Positions 1 to 7,010 of a stretch of 7,716 nt of DNA are shown in pieces. The notes under the pieces were generated by a model. It searched no databases and was not told the DNA's origin. It was given only the letters and a program-made list of their open reading frames with translations. The DNA lies in NCBI GenBank assembly GCA_014764075.1, contig JACXUE010000054.1:1-7716 (forward strand). The letters run 5' to 3'. Every line of letters begins with the position of its first letter. Position 1 is the stretch's first letter. The translations under genes and the position numbers were made by a program. The DNA comes from Sulfuricurvum sp. (GTDB lineage: Bacteria > Campylobacterota > Campylobacteria > Campylobacterales > Sulfurimonadaceae).

Positions 1-15
1 GAAGTATTTGGGATA

Positions 16-24
16 ATTATAGCA
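16..24 (-). promoter_or_regulatory. Extended -10 promoter pointing left out of the window
   Basis: On the minus strand the sequence reads TGC-TATAAT, a perfect consensus -10 hexamer (21 to 16) preceded by the TGn extension. No good -35 hexamer is seen 16-18 bases upstream, which is tolerable for an extended -10 promoter. Transcription would start near position 9 and leave the window, so the target is unseen. It lies downstream of the leftward operon, so it would separate the next leftward gene from it. Confidence 0.5.
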
Positions 25-42
25 CACTTGAAAATAGGAACA

Positions 43-96
43 CTGGATTCCGTGTCGTAGCCCTAAAGGATTTCCTTCGGTCACACGGAATGACAA
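43..96. repeat. Imperfect palindromic intergenic repeat (REP/MITE-like)
   Basis: Two perfect 9-base inverted arms, ATTCCGTGT (47-55) and ACACGGAAT (83-91), flank a 27-base loop that contains a smaller inverted pair, AAGGA (66-70) and TCCTT (73-77). The general form, a TGGATTCC arm facing a GGAATGAC arm, is common among dispersed bacterial intergenic palindromes. It sits 20-75 bases past the stop codon of the pseudouridine synthase gene. No T-tract follows on either strand, so it is not a classic intrinsic terminator, though the RNA hairpin could stabilise the 3' end of the operon mRNA. Only one copy is present in this window, so its repeat status is inferred from form. Confidence 0.5.
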
Positions 97-116
97 AATG
101 AGAGGCTATCCTTTAT

Positions 117-854
117 TTAACTCCCAAAATGCCCAAATACTTTTGGTTCCGGAGCTATAAATGTCAATCCTAAAATAATTACCTTTTTAGCGTGCAACAT
201 AACCCGTTTCGATGGGCGTCCGCCATAGCTCTCATCCCCGATAATCGGATGTTGGGCGAATTTCATGTGGGCGCGAATCTGATGGGTTCGTCCGTGATGA
301 ATAACCAACTGTACTTTGGTTTTTTTCGCCGACACTTCAAGCGGTGTCACTTCGGTAATGGCGGGCTTCCCTTTTTTAGAGACTTTGGTATAGGCTTTGT
401 TCCCTTTTTTCTCCGTAATCAACGGTTGATCGATCACAAACGGCTCACTCACAATTCCATCGACCCACGCAACGTACTCTTTATAAACTCGATCTTTTTT
501 AAACTCGCCAATCGCTTTGAGACGAAACGCTTCGTTTTTAACGAGCATCAACACACCGCTCGTTTCGCGATCCAGCCTATGGAGCAATTGGGCACCTTTG
601 AACTGACGCTCGATCTCATCGGAGTTGACGAATGAGGGTTTATCGACGACGATCAAATCGTCGTTTTCAAAAATCGGACGTACCTTTTCCACTTTTTGGA
701 CAATAAACACCGTTTTAGGGCTGATTTCACCCCGTGCAATCATCACTTTGTCATTCCCCACGTAAACCAAACCGCGATCGATCAGTGATTTGGCCTCAGA
801 GTTGGATATCCTCTCTTGCTGTGCTAAGAGCTTATACGCTTTTGGTTTTTCCAT
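117..854 (-). CDS. RluA-family RNA pseudouridine synthase
   Basis: A 245-residue enzyme predicted to isomerise specific uridines in rRNA or tRNA to pseudouridine in the cytoplasm. An S4-like RNA-binding segment occupies about residues 5-50, followed by the catalytic domain. The RluA signature HRLDRETSG (92-100) places the catalytic aspartate at D95. Further family blocks are DDLIVVDKP (65-73) and GRTHQIRAHM in the C-terminal third. The ATG is chosen because GGAG lies 7 bases upstream and because it begins one base after the waaA stop, as expected for the last gene of the operon. The exact target uridine cannot be read from the sequence; RluA, RluC, RluD and TruC types share these motifs. A pseudouridine synthase next to waaA also occurs in Helicobacter as I recall. 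Confidence 0.93.
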   Translation of the reverse strand: MEKPKAYKLLAQQERISNSEAKSLIDRGLVYVGNDKVMIARGEISPKTVFIVQKVEKVRPIFENDDLIVVDKPSFVNSDEIERQFKGAQLLHRLDRETSGVLMLVKNEAFRLKAIGEFKKDRVYKEYVAWVDGIVSEPFVIDQPLITEKKGNKAYTKVSKKGKPAITEVTPLEVSAKKTKVQLVIHHGRTHQIRAHMKFAQHPIIGDESYGGRPSKRVMLHAKKVIILGLTFIAPEPKVFGHFGS

Positions 855-855
855 T

Positions 856-2019
856 TTATTTCTCCGTTAAATAGTCTACTACTATTTGCAGATCAACGGT
901 TCCCTCAATCTGTGAGGGAGGCAGTGATTCCGCTTTTATTAGTGCCTCTTGAATGCCTTCCAATGAGGTAAATTGTACATGGGAGACGTATTTAAACAGC
1001 TCACGCTGTAAAAATATCTGTTCCCCCGTAATAATTTTGCACCCAAACGTTGCGGGCTCAAGGGGATTATGCCCCCCGATCGGCGCGAACGCTCCCCCTA
1101 AAATCGCCACATCGCTGATGGCGTAGAGGTTGTTGAGTTCTCCCATGGCATCGACGAGGATAATGTCACTCTCTATAGACTGCGTTTCGCTCCAGCGCGA
1201 AAAACTCATCTGCGGTGCCGCTTTGAGGATCAACTCTCCCACTTTGGCAAACCGTTCGGGGTGGCGTGGGACAATGAGGAGCTTGCTAGAGGGATTATGC
1301 TCACGATACGCGACAAACCCTCGGATAATCCCCTCCTCTTCCCCCTCGTGGGTACTTGCAGCAATAATGATCGTCCCTACAGGTTTAGAATACTGCTTAG
1401 TTGCCTCGATCTTTTGGGCAAGTTTGATATTCCCGACCACGTCGACGTTACGTCCTCCCAAAGCGATAAAGCGCGCCATATCTTCACGGCTTTGGCAAAA
1501 GATACGGTCGCACTGCGAGAGTAGAATCCGGTAAAACCACCGCATCCGGTAGTATTTCGGAAAACTTCGATCGCTGATACGGGCATTGAGCGCTACTACC
1601 CGCCCGCCCCGCAAGCGTACCAAACGAAACAGCAAATACCAAAACTCCGCTTCGAGTACCACCACCGTTTTGGGTCGCTCGATCCAAAACCATAGCCATA
1701 ATTCGTACGGCAAATAACGAACTTCCGCCGTATATTTAGACGCCGCTTCATACCCCGTATGGGTAATGACGCTAATGGCAATTTTTTTATCCCCCAACCG
1801 TTCTAGAATCGGAGCAATCGCTTTGGCTTCTCCAAGCGAGCAGACATGAAACCAAATATCATGCGGCAAGAAAGGAGAATTATCGACCCCGAAGAACCGT
1901 GAAGGGATAGAATCGCGATATTTTTTTTTGAACGAGAGGAGGATTAAAAGGGGTAAGGCGACGATGTAAAAAATCGCCGCTATACCCGTATAAAAAAGAT
2001 CAAAAAATACGTTACGCAC
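856..2019 (-). CDS. waaA: 3-deoxy-D-manno-octulosonic acid (Kdo) transferase WaaA/KdtA
   Basis: A 387-residue inner-membrane glycosyltransferase that moves Kdo from CMP-Kdo to the lipid A precursor, the first step of LPS core assembly. One hydrophobic N-terminal segment (about 8-30) anchors it to the cytoplasmic face. The GT30 acceptor domain has SLGEAKA (61-67), whose E64 matches the catalytic glutamate of the family. The C-terminal CMP-Kdo half has STHEGEE (222-228), PRHPERF (251-257) and GGHNPLEPA (315-323). It is shorter than the roughly 425 residues of the E. coli protein, as I recall for epsilonproteobacterial members. The start is GTG, overlapping the end of the zinc-ribbon gene by 8 bases (GTGCGTAA) with no clear Shine-Dalgarno, so translational coupling is likely. 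Whether it adds one or two Kdo residues cannot be told. Confidence 0.96.
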   Translation of the reverse strand: MRNVFFDLFYTGIAAIFYIVALPLLILLSFKKKYRDSIPSRFFGVDNSPFLPHDIWFHVCSLGEAKAIAPILERLGDKKIAISVITHTGYEAASKYTAEVRYLPYELWLWFWIERPKTVVVLEAEFWYLLFRLVRLRGGRVVALNARISDRSFPKYYRMRWFYRILLSQCDRIFCQSREDMARFIALGGRNVDVVGNIKLAQKIEATKQYSKPVGTIIIAASTHEGEEEGIIRGFVAYREHNPSSKLLIVPRHPERFAKVGELILKAAPQMSFSRWSETQSIESDIILVDAMGELNNLYAISDVAILGGAFAPIGGHNPLEPATFGCKIITGEQIFLQRELFKYVSHVQFTSLEGIQEALIKAESLPPSQIEGTVDLQIVVDYLTEK

Positions 2020-2737
2020 CGATTGCGTCAGCAGAAGGCTCTAAGAACAAAATACGGCCGCAGTGTGGGCATAGAGTAATCTCTTCACCTTTGATAACAT
2101 CGCTGTACACTTTATCGCTGATCGCCATATAGCATCCCATACATGCTTGGTTACGTACCGGTACAGCCGTCGTATTTTTCGCCCAACGACGGATTTTTTG
2201 GTAAAACGACAACCCTTTTTGATTCATTGTCCTGACCAAGGCCTCTTTACGAGCGAATACTTCTTTACGCTCTTCGTCGATCCGTGCCAATTTAACATCA
2301 ACATCTCCTTTGACGGCTGAAAGAGCCCCTTCGATTTCGGTCGCTTTCGTTTCAAGCTCGTCAATTTTGCTTTGTTTGTGATCGATTAGCTTCTCCAAAC
2401 GCTCGATCTCTTCGTTGGCGAAACTAACTTGCTCTTTGGCAATTTCCTCTTCGAGTTGGAGCGATTTCATCTCGCGCTCAGTTTTCACTTCGGCACTTTT
2501 GCGCCCATTCTCCTGAAGTTTAGCCGAAAGCTCAGCAAGGTGAAGCTCATTTTTATGCTTTTTGATCTGCTCGTCTTTGATCTCTTGTTTCAACCCATTG
2601 ATTTCGTTGATGATACTGTTTTTGGTTGCCAATAACGCTTCGTATTGAAGATTCGCTTCTTCGATTTGCGGTTCAAACGCGTCGATCTCTTTGTCAATAT
2701 GAGAGAGTTCGATCAATTGCTCAAGGTGTTTGTTCAT
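2012..2737 (-). CDS. Coiled-coil C4 zinc-ribbon protein, HP0958/FlgZ-like
   Basis: A 241-residue cytoplasmic protein. Residues 1 to about 175 are highly charged, Glu/Lys-rich helix compatible with a long coiled-coil hairpin. The C-terminus is a four-cysteine zinc ribbon, with CMGC (199-202) and CPHC (223-226). This architecture and the N-terminus MNKHLEQLIELSHIDKEID match the H. pylori HP0958 family, which is reported to bind the sigma factor RpoN and flaA mRNA and to be needed for flagella; the same role here is inference. The start at 2737 is chosen over the ATG at 2761 because AAAGGA lies 5 bases before it and family members begin at this residue; the upstream ATG would add eight unrelated residues and has a poor ribosome site. 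The gene is preceded by a 61-nt gap and overlaps waaA by 8 nt. Confidence 0.88.
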   Translation of the reverse strand: MNKHLEQLIELSHIDKEIDAFEPQIEEANLQYEALLATKNSIINEINGLKQEIKDEQIKKHKNELHLAELSAKLQENGRKSAEVKTEREMKSLQLEEEIAKEQVSFANEEIERLEKLIDHKQSKIDELETKATEIEGALSAVKGDVDVKLARIDEERKEVFARKEALVRTMNQKGLSFYQKIRRWAKNTTAVPVRNQACMGCYMAISDKVYSDVIKGEEITLCPHCGRILFLEPSADAIGA

Positions 2738-2798
2738 ACGGTTCCTTTTGGAGTTACACAATTACCTAATACAGGACGTTGTAGATGCCCTTTTACAC

Positions 2799-3521
2799 TT
2801 AGAGATAGGTGAAGGGGTTTTTTGATGGTGAAATTATAACATTCAATCCTAATTTTTCCAAATGGTTCGCCAAAACATCGCCAAAATAGCGCTCGCTATC
2901 ATAGTGTCCGATGTCAATCATCGAAAGCCCAAGCGATGAAGCCTCCATCGCATCGTGATATTTGATATCTCCGGTCAAGAAACAATCGGCTTTGATGTTT
3001 CGCATCAACGAAGCGCCCGAACCCGTCACCAATGCACAGGTTCGGATGTGCTCATGACATTTGACACAGCGTAAATGATCCATTCCCAATGCCGTTTTTA
3101 CGTTTGCGGCAAACGTTTCATACGTCTCATCCACCCCCAAATAGGCAACAAACCCCTCTTTGTGAATGATTGGGTAGCCCAAAATTTCGCTAGCGACGTA
3201 CTCGTTGAGATGAGTTTGGTCGAAATTGGTGTGCATTGCGATGTTGGCGATATTTTTGCGGATCATCGGGGCGACGATTTTGGCGGGGTATTGATTAAAT
3301 TGAAGCTGCTTCAACCCTCCGAAAATAATCGGATGGTGGGTAATCAAAAGGGTATTTTCGGGGATTGTTTCAATCAGTGTTTCATCGATATCAATACTCA
3401 GCACTACGGTATCGATCTCTTGGGTAAAATCACCAATCAACAATCCGGAGTTATCCCACCCTTCTTGAAGTGAAAAAGGGGAGAGTTCATCCAAATAGGT
3501 ATAGATTTCTTTGATTGTCAT
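2799..3521 (-). CDS. Nif3-like dinuclear metal centre protein (YbgI/DUF34 family)
   Basis: A 240-residue protein of the Nif3/YbgI family, close to the family's usual 250 residues without an inserted domain. The expected two-metal site is complete: THHPI (H62, H63), the aspartate of NFDQTH (D101), and GHYDSE (H206, E210). Members are widely annotated as 'GTP cyclohydrolase I type 2 homologues', but no cellular role is firmly established, so a specific reaction should not be assigned. The ATG overlaps the stop of the upstream NYN gene as ATGA, and AAGGAG lies 9 bases before it. The following zinc-ribbon gene starts 61 bases downstream; the same nif3-zinc ribbon-waaA order is recalled for Helicobacter (HP0959-HP0957). 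The C-terminus ends within a few residues of the last beta-strand, with no truncation. Confidence 0.92.
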   Translation of the reverse strand: MTIKEIYTYLDELSPFSLQEGWDNSGLLIGDFTQEIDTVVLSIDIDETLIETIPENTLLITHHPIIFGGLKQLQFNQYPAKIVAPMIRKNIANIAMHTNFDQTHLNEYVASEILGYPIIHKEGFVAYLGVDETYETFAANVKTALGMDHLRCVKCHEHIRTCALVTGSGASLMRNIKADCFLTGDIKYHDAMEASSLGLSMIDIGHYDSERYFGDVLANHLEKLGLNVIISPSKNPFTYL

Positions 3522-4258
3522 CTCTCATAACTCCTTTTGGGTCGTTTAATACGAACGTGCACCGCTTGTGCACCTGAAAATGGATCAGAGTATTTAAATT
3601 CAAACTCCCCTAATCCCTCTATCAGATCGAGAAGCTTTTTGTACCCATAGCTTCGGGGGTCAAATTCGGGCGATTTGTTGATCAGATTTTGCCCAATTGC
3701 CCCCAAATATGACCATCCAGCTTCGTTAGTTGTATCCTCAACCGCGTTGCGCACAAGAGCCAAAAGGGCTTTATGATCGGATTTGATTTTTGGGGTATGA
3801 TCCTCTTTGTAGTTTTGGGTACGTCTGAGGTTTTCGGTGTAAATGAATTTGTCACATACCCCAATGAACGATTTGGGCGTTTTTTGCTCCCCAAATCCAT
3901 ATACTTTGATCCCCGATTCACGAATACGGCTCGCCAAACGGGTAAAATCGCTATCACTAGAGACGATACAAAAGCCGTCAAAATTTTTCGTATAGAGCAG
4001 ATCCATCGCATCGATAATCATCGCACTGTCGGTTGCATTTTTCCCTGTAGTATACGCAAATTGCTGTATCGGCTGTAGACCGTGCTCAAGGAGAGTGCTT
4101 TTCCAACTTTTGAGCCGTGTATCGGTCCAATCGCCGTAAATCCGCTTGACACTGGCAATCCCGTGAGAGGCAATCTCATCAAGCAATCCGGCGATAATAG
4201 AGGGCTGGGAGTTATCCGCATCGATCAATACGGCCAAACGTGCTTGATGATCAACCAC
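3518..4258 (-). CDS. NYN (LabA/DUF88-like PIN) domain protein with C-terminal OST-HTH/LOTUS domain
   Basis: A 246-residue predicted RNA-acting protein, probably a metal-dependent ribonuclease. The N-terminal NYN domain (about 6-145) begins LAVLIDADN with D13, D15 and N16, has ATDSAMIIDAMD (D77, D84) and the hallmark VSSDSDF with D102 and D104, then GIKVYGFGE. These acidic residues are those expected to bind Mg in PIN-like nucleases. A linker of about 15 residues leads to an OST-HTH/LOTUS domain (about 160-235; GWSYLGAIGQNL and YKKLLDLIEGLGEFE), a fold associated with RNA binding. The frame stays open upstream to 4489, but that stretch lies wholly over the TPR gene and encodes no recognisable domain. 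GTG at 4258 is chosen because GGGGG lies six bases before it and it overlaps the TPR stop by 8 bases (GTGGTTGA). Its target RNA is unknown. Confidence 0.87.
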   Translation of the reverse strand: MVDHQARLAVLIDADNSQPSIIAGLLDEIASHGIASVKRIYGDWTDTRLKSWKSTLLEHGLQPIQQFAYTTGKNATDSAMIIDAMDLLYTKNFDGFCIVSSDSDFTRLASRIRESGIKVYGFGEQKTPKSFIGVCDKFIYTENLRRTQNYKEDHTPKIKSDHKALLALVRNAVEDTTNEAGWSYLGAIGQNLINKSPEFDPRSYGYKKLLDLIEGLGEFEFKYSDPFSGAQAVHVRIKRPKRSYER

Positions 4259-4844
4259 GATGAACCCCCAACGACAATAACGCCTCACGTGCTTCGGCAA
4301 AATCGCTTTGCAATTCAAGGGCACGCTTGTACATCGCCCTAGCCTCTTCGATCTCTCCCATATCGACCAACAGATTCCCGTAGTTATAGAAGGTTTGAGG
4401 ATAGGTATCGTCGATTTCAATCGCTTTGAGGTAGTGATCTTGGGCACGCTCGTACGCCATCTCGCCTCGATAGAGCGAAGCGATCGCATTATGGCTCAAA
4501 TCGTCGTTTTCATCGAGCTCCAAAGAGCGCTCGTACAATTCGATCGCTTGCAACCGATCTCCCCGTTTTGCGGTGACGAATGCTAGCTTATTGAGTACTT
4601 CAGGGTTATTAGGATCGATTGCAAATGCCTCTTGAAGAGCCGATTGAGCCGCTTCCAGCTCCCCTTTTCGATACGCCTCGTCCGCTTTATCAATCCATTG
4701 CTCAACATTGATCGGTTGTGACCCACTCTTGACGTTCACTCCATTAGATGGAGGGGATTGATCCTCCAGCGTTTGGACATGTTGATAGATCTGATATGCG
4801 AAAAAAAGTGTCGCGGCAAACATCAAAATTTGAAATGTAGACAT
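4251..4844 (-). CDS. Membrane-anchored TPR repeat protein
   Basis: A 197-residue protein with an uncleaved N-terminal hydrophobic segment (about 4-20), a short Ser/Pro/Gly-rich linker (about 28-46), and four consecutive 34-residue tetratricopeptide repeats at about 47-80, 81-114, 115-148 and 149-182, each with the Gly/Ala and Ala-Leu-x-x-Asp-Pro-type spacing. TPR arrays are protein-docking scaffolds; the charge pattern does not settle which side of the inner membrane the repeats face. No partner is identifiable from sequence. It is the first gene of the leftward operon. The ATG has AAAGGA 5 bases upstream and a promoter about 25 bases away. It overlaps the NYN gene by 8 bases, so the two are probably co-translated. 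Confidence 0.85.
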   Translation of the reverse strand: MSTFQILMFAATLFFAYQIYQHVQTLEDQSPPSNGVNVKSGSQPINVEQWIDKADEAYRKGELEAAQSALQEAFAIDPNNPEVLNKLAFVTAKRGDRLQAIELYERSLELDENDDLSHNAIASLYRGEMAYERAQDHYLKAIEIDDTYPQTFYNYGNLLVDMGEIEEARAMYKRALELQSDFAEAREALLSLGVHRG

Positions 4845-4845
4845 A

Positions 4846-4880
4846 TTGTTCCTTTTGTGTAACCATAAGTATAATATAAT
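4846..4880 (+). promoter_or_regulatory. Promoter of ppk1, with two tandem TATAAT boxes
   Basis: Two perfect TATAAT hexamers overlap by one base at 4870-4875 and 4875-4880. A weak -35-like TTGTTC (4846-4851) is 18 bases before the first; the second has no evident partner, which is common in Campylobacterota, where -35 elements are poorly conserved. Initiation near 4882-4888 would give a leader of about 23-29 bases. The ribosome site before the ppk1 ATG is weak (ACGG about 9 bases upstream). Confidence 0.55.
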
Positions 4881-4897
4881 TAGGGTTAACTAATCAA
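4868..4897 (-). promoter_or_regulatory. Sigma-70 type promoter of the leftward six-gene operon
   Basis: On the minus strand, TTGATT (4897-4892, four of six consensus bases) and TATACT (4873-4868, five of six) are separated by 18 bases. Predicted initiation near 4861 leaves a leader of about 17 bases containing AAAGGA before the TPR gene ATG. Its -10 box shares four bases (4870-4873) with a -10 box of the opposing ppk1 promoter. Confidence 0.55.
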
Positions 4898-4910
4898 AAC
4901 GGTAACCACT

Positions 4911-7010
4911 ATGCCTACAAATTTAAAAAACCCAGCACTTTATATCAATCGCGAGCTCTCATGGCTCCAATTCAACACACGCGTACTAAAACAAGCGCTT
5001 AACGAATCGCTCCCTCTATTGGAGAGACTGAAATTTCTCGCTATCTATGGAACCAACCTCGATGAGTTTTATATGATCCGAGTCGCAGGGCTCAAAAAGC
5101 TCTTTAGCGCAGGGGTCAACGTCTCCGGAGCAGATCGTTTTACTCCACTTCATCAGCTCCGAGAGATTCGAACCTATCTGCATGAAGAGCAAAAAGTGGT
5201 AGAGCACTGCCTACTCGATATCATGAACCGCTTGGAGAAAGAGGGGATTTTCTTCAAACCCTATCGTGAAACAACTCTAGAGCAACGGAAAGTTCTTGAT
5301 CGCTATTTTCACGAGAACATCTATCCAGTTGTCGTCCCGATCGCCGTCGACGCAACCCATCCGTTCCCTCATCTAAACAATCTAAGTTTCGGGCAAATCG
5401 TCAAACTCCGAGACAAAGACGATAACAGTATTGAGCGCTACGGTATCATCCGTATACCTCGTGTTCTACCGCGATTCGTCGATATCGATAACCGTATCTA
5501 TATTCCGATCGGTAGTTTGGTCGCCGAACATATCGGTGATCTTTTCCCAGGGTATGAACTCATTAAATTCTCTGCATTCCGAATCACCCGCAATGCCGAT
5601 ATCGCCATAGAAGAAGAGGAGGCGGATGATTTTATGGAGATGCTCGAAGAGGGGCTGAAACTTCGTAAAAAGGGGGAGATTGTCCGACTGGAACTCAGCA
5701 ACCACGCCGATGATGATCTGCTCAACTTTTTCAACCGTCATGCTAACGTTTTCAAAGATGACATCTATCGCTTTACCACCTACCTCAATTTAGGTGCATT
5801 ATGGCAAGTAGTAGGAAACAAAGACTTCGCCCATTTGACGACACCAAGCTTTAAGCCTCGCAACCTCCCGCCACTCGATTCTGATGAGAATCTGTACGCT
5901 ATTTTGGACAAACAAGATCTAGTACTGTTTCATCCGTTTGAGAGTTTTGAGCCGGTAGTGCGTCTGATCCAAACCGCCGCTAAAGATCCCGATGTCGTCT
6001 CTATACGAATGACGCTCTATCGCTCAGGTTCCAAATCACTCATCGTCCAATCCCTTATCGCCGCTGCCGAATCGGGCAAACAAGTCACTGTTATGGTCGA
6101 ACTCAAAGCCCGCTTTGACGAAGAGAACAACCTCATCTGGGCAAAAGCACTGGAGAGTGCTGGAGCGCATGTCATTTACGGCATCACGGGACTGAAAGTT
6201 CATGCGAAAGCGGCGTTGGTTACCCGACGTGTCAACGGCAAACTCAAACAATATGCCCACATTGGTACCGGAAACTATAACCCATCGACCGCAACGGTCT
6301 ACACCGATATCAGCTACATGACGAGTAACGACACTATTACCTATGACATGACCCGCTTTTTCCACTTCCTCACCGGATTTAGTAAAAAAGGGAAACTCAG
6401 CGAACTCTACATGGCGCCGACACAGATTAAACCAAAACTCCTCTCCCTTATCCACAATGAAACCCGAATGGGGAGCGAGGGGGTAATCATCGCCAAGATG
6501 AACGCTTTGGTCGATGAAGATATTATCCGCGCCCTCTACAAAGCCTCACAGGCGGGGGTAAAAATTGAGCTGATTGTACGTGGTGTATGCTGTCTACGTC
6601 CAGGGGTTGAAGGCGTGAGTGAAAATATCCGTGTCACCTCGATCATCGGCAAATATCTCGAACACGCCCGAATTTTCTATTTCAAACACTCTGATCCACA
6701 AACCTATATTTCCAGTGCTGACTGGATGCCGCGTAACCTTTTGCGCCGTATCGAACTTTTGACTCCGATTGCGGGGGAAGAGGCTTCGGCAAAACTCCTC
6801 CAAATTTTGGAATTGCAAATCTCCGATAACGATCTCGCCTACGAACTCCAAAACAACGGAACCTATCAAAAAGTTGCCCGTGACGGAGCCCATACGATCA
6901 ACAGCCATTTAATTGTTGAAACCGAGACCAATAAAGTATATAATTCGACCAAAAAACAGACGCCGAATTACGTACAACAATTGACAAATCGGCTATTCAA
7001 AGAGAGCTAA
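4911..7010 (+). CDS. ppk1: Polyphosphate kinase 1
   Basis: A 699-residue enzyme that reversibly polymerises the gamma-phosphate of ATP into inorganic polyphosphate, an energy and phosphate store linked in epsilonproteobacteria to stress survival and motility. The N-domain begins YINRELSWLQFNTRVL and continues LKFLAIYGTNLDEFYMIRVAG. The phospholipase D-like catalytic domains contain KVHAK (H431, matching the phosphorylated E. coli His435) and YAHIGTGNYNP (H450, matching His454); the 19-residue interval is identical to E. coli. SADWMPRNLLRRIELLTPI (602-620) is the second conserved block. Length is normal for the family (about 690). The start fits the usual short lead before the NRELSWL motif. 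The stop overlaps the next ATG as TAATG, so the carbonic anhydrase-like gene is probably co-transcribed. Confidence 0.98.
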   Translation: MPTNLKNPALYINRELSWLQFNTRVLKQALNESLPLLERLKFLAIYGTNLDEFYMIRVAGLKKLFSAGVNVSGADRFTPLHQLREIRTYLHEEQKVVEHCLLDIMNRLEKEGIFFKPYRETTLEQRKVLDRYFHENIYPVVVPIAVDATHPFPHLNNLSFGQIVKLRDKDDNSIERYGIIRIPRVLPRFVDIDNRIYIPIGSLVAEHIGDLFPGYELIKFSAFRITRNADIAIEEEEADDFMEMLEEGLKLRKKGEIVRLELSNHADDDLLNFFNRHANVFKDDIYRFTTYLNLGALWQVVGNKDFAHLTTPSFKPRNLPPLDSDENLYAILDKQDLVLFHPFESFEPVVRLIQTAAKDPDVVSIRMTLYRSGSKSLIVQSLIAAAESGKQVTVMVELKARFDEENNLIWAKALESAGAHVIYGITGLKVHAKAALVTRRVNGKLKQYAHIGTGNYNPSTATVYTDISYMTSNDTITYDMTRFFHFLTGFSKKGKLSELYMAPTQIKPKLLSLIHNETRMGSEGVIIAKMNALVDEDIIRALYKASQAGVKIELIVRGVCCLRPGVEGVSENIRVTSIIGKYLEHARIFYFKHSDPQTYISSADWMPRNLLRRIELLTPIAGEEASAKLLQILELQISDNDLAYELQNNGTYQKVARDGAHTINSHLIVETETNKVYNSTKKQTPNYVQQLTNRLFKES

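Noticed and set aside
43..96. Palindrome read as a CRISPR repeat or intrinsic terminator
   Set aside because: There is no second repeat unit with a spacer, and no run of T residues after the stem on either strand.
192..635. 147-codon plus-strand open frame over the pseudouridine synthase gene
   Set aside because: It is antisense to conserved RluA motifs, has no recognisable domain, and is explained by codon bias of the real gene.
2738..2761. Upstream ATG for the zinc-ribbon protein at 2761
   Set aside because: It would add eight unconserved residues and has no good ribosome site, whereas the ATG at 2737 has AAAGGA at 5-base spacing and the family's usual N-terminus.
4259..4489. N-terminal extension of the NYN protein frame up to an ATG at 4489
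   Set aside because: It lies entirely over the TPR gene in another frame, encodes a low-complexity Arg/Ser/Trp-rich peptide with no domain, and the NYN domain begins just after the GTG at 4258, which has its own ribosome site.
6036..6455. 139-codon minus-strand open frame within ppk1
   Set aside because: It is antisense to the catalytic histidine region of ppk1 and shows no family resemblance or ribosome site of note.
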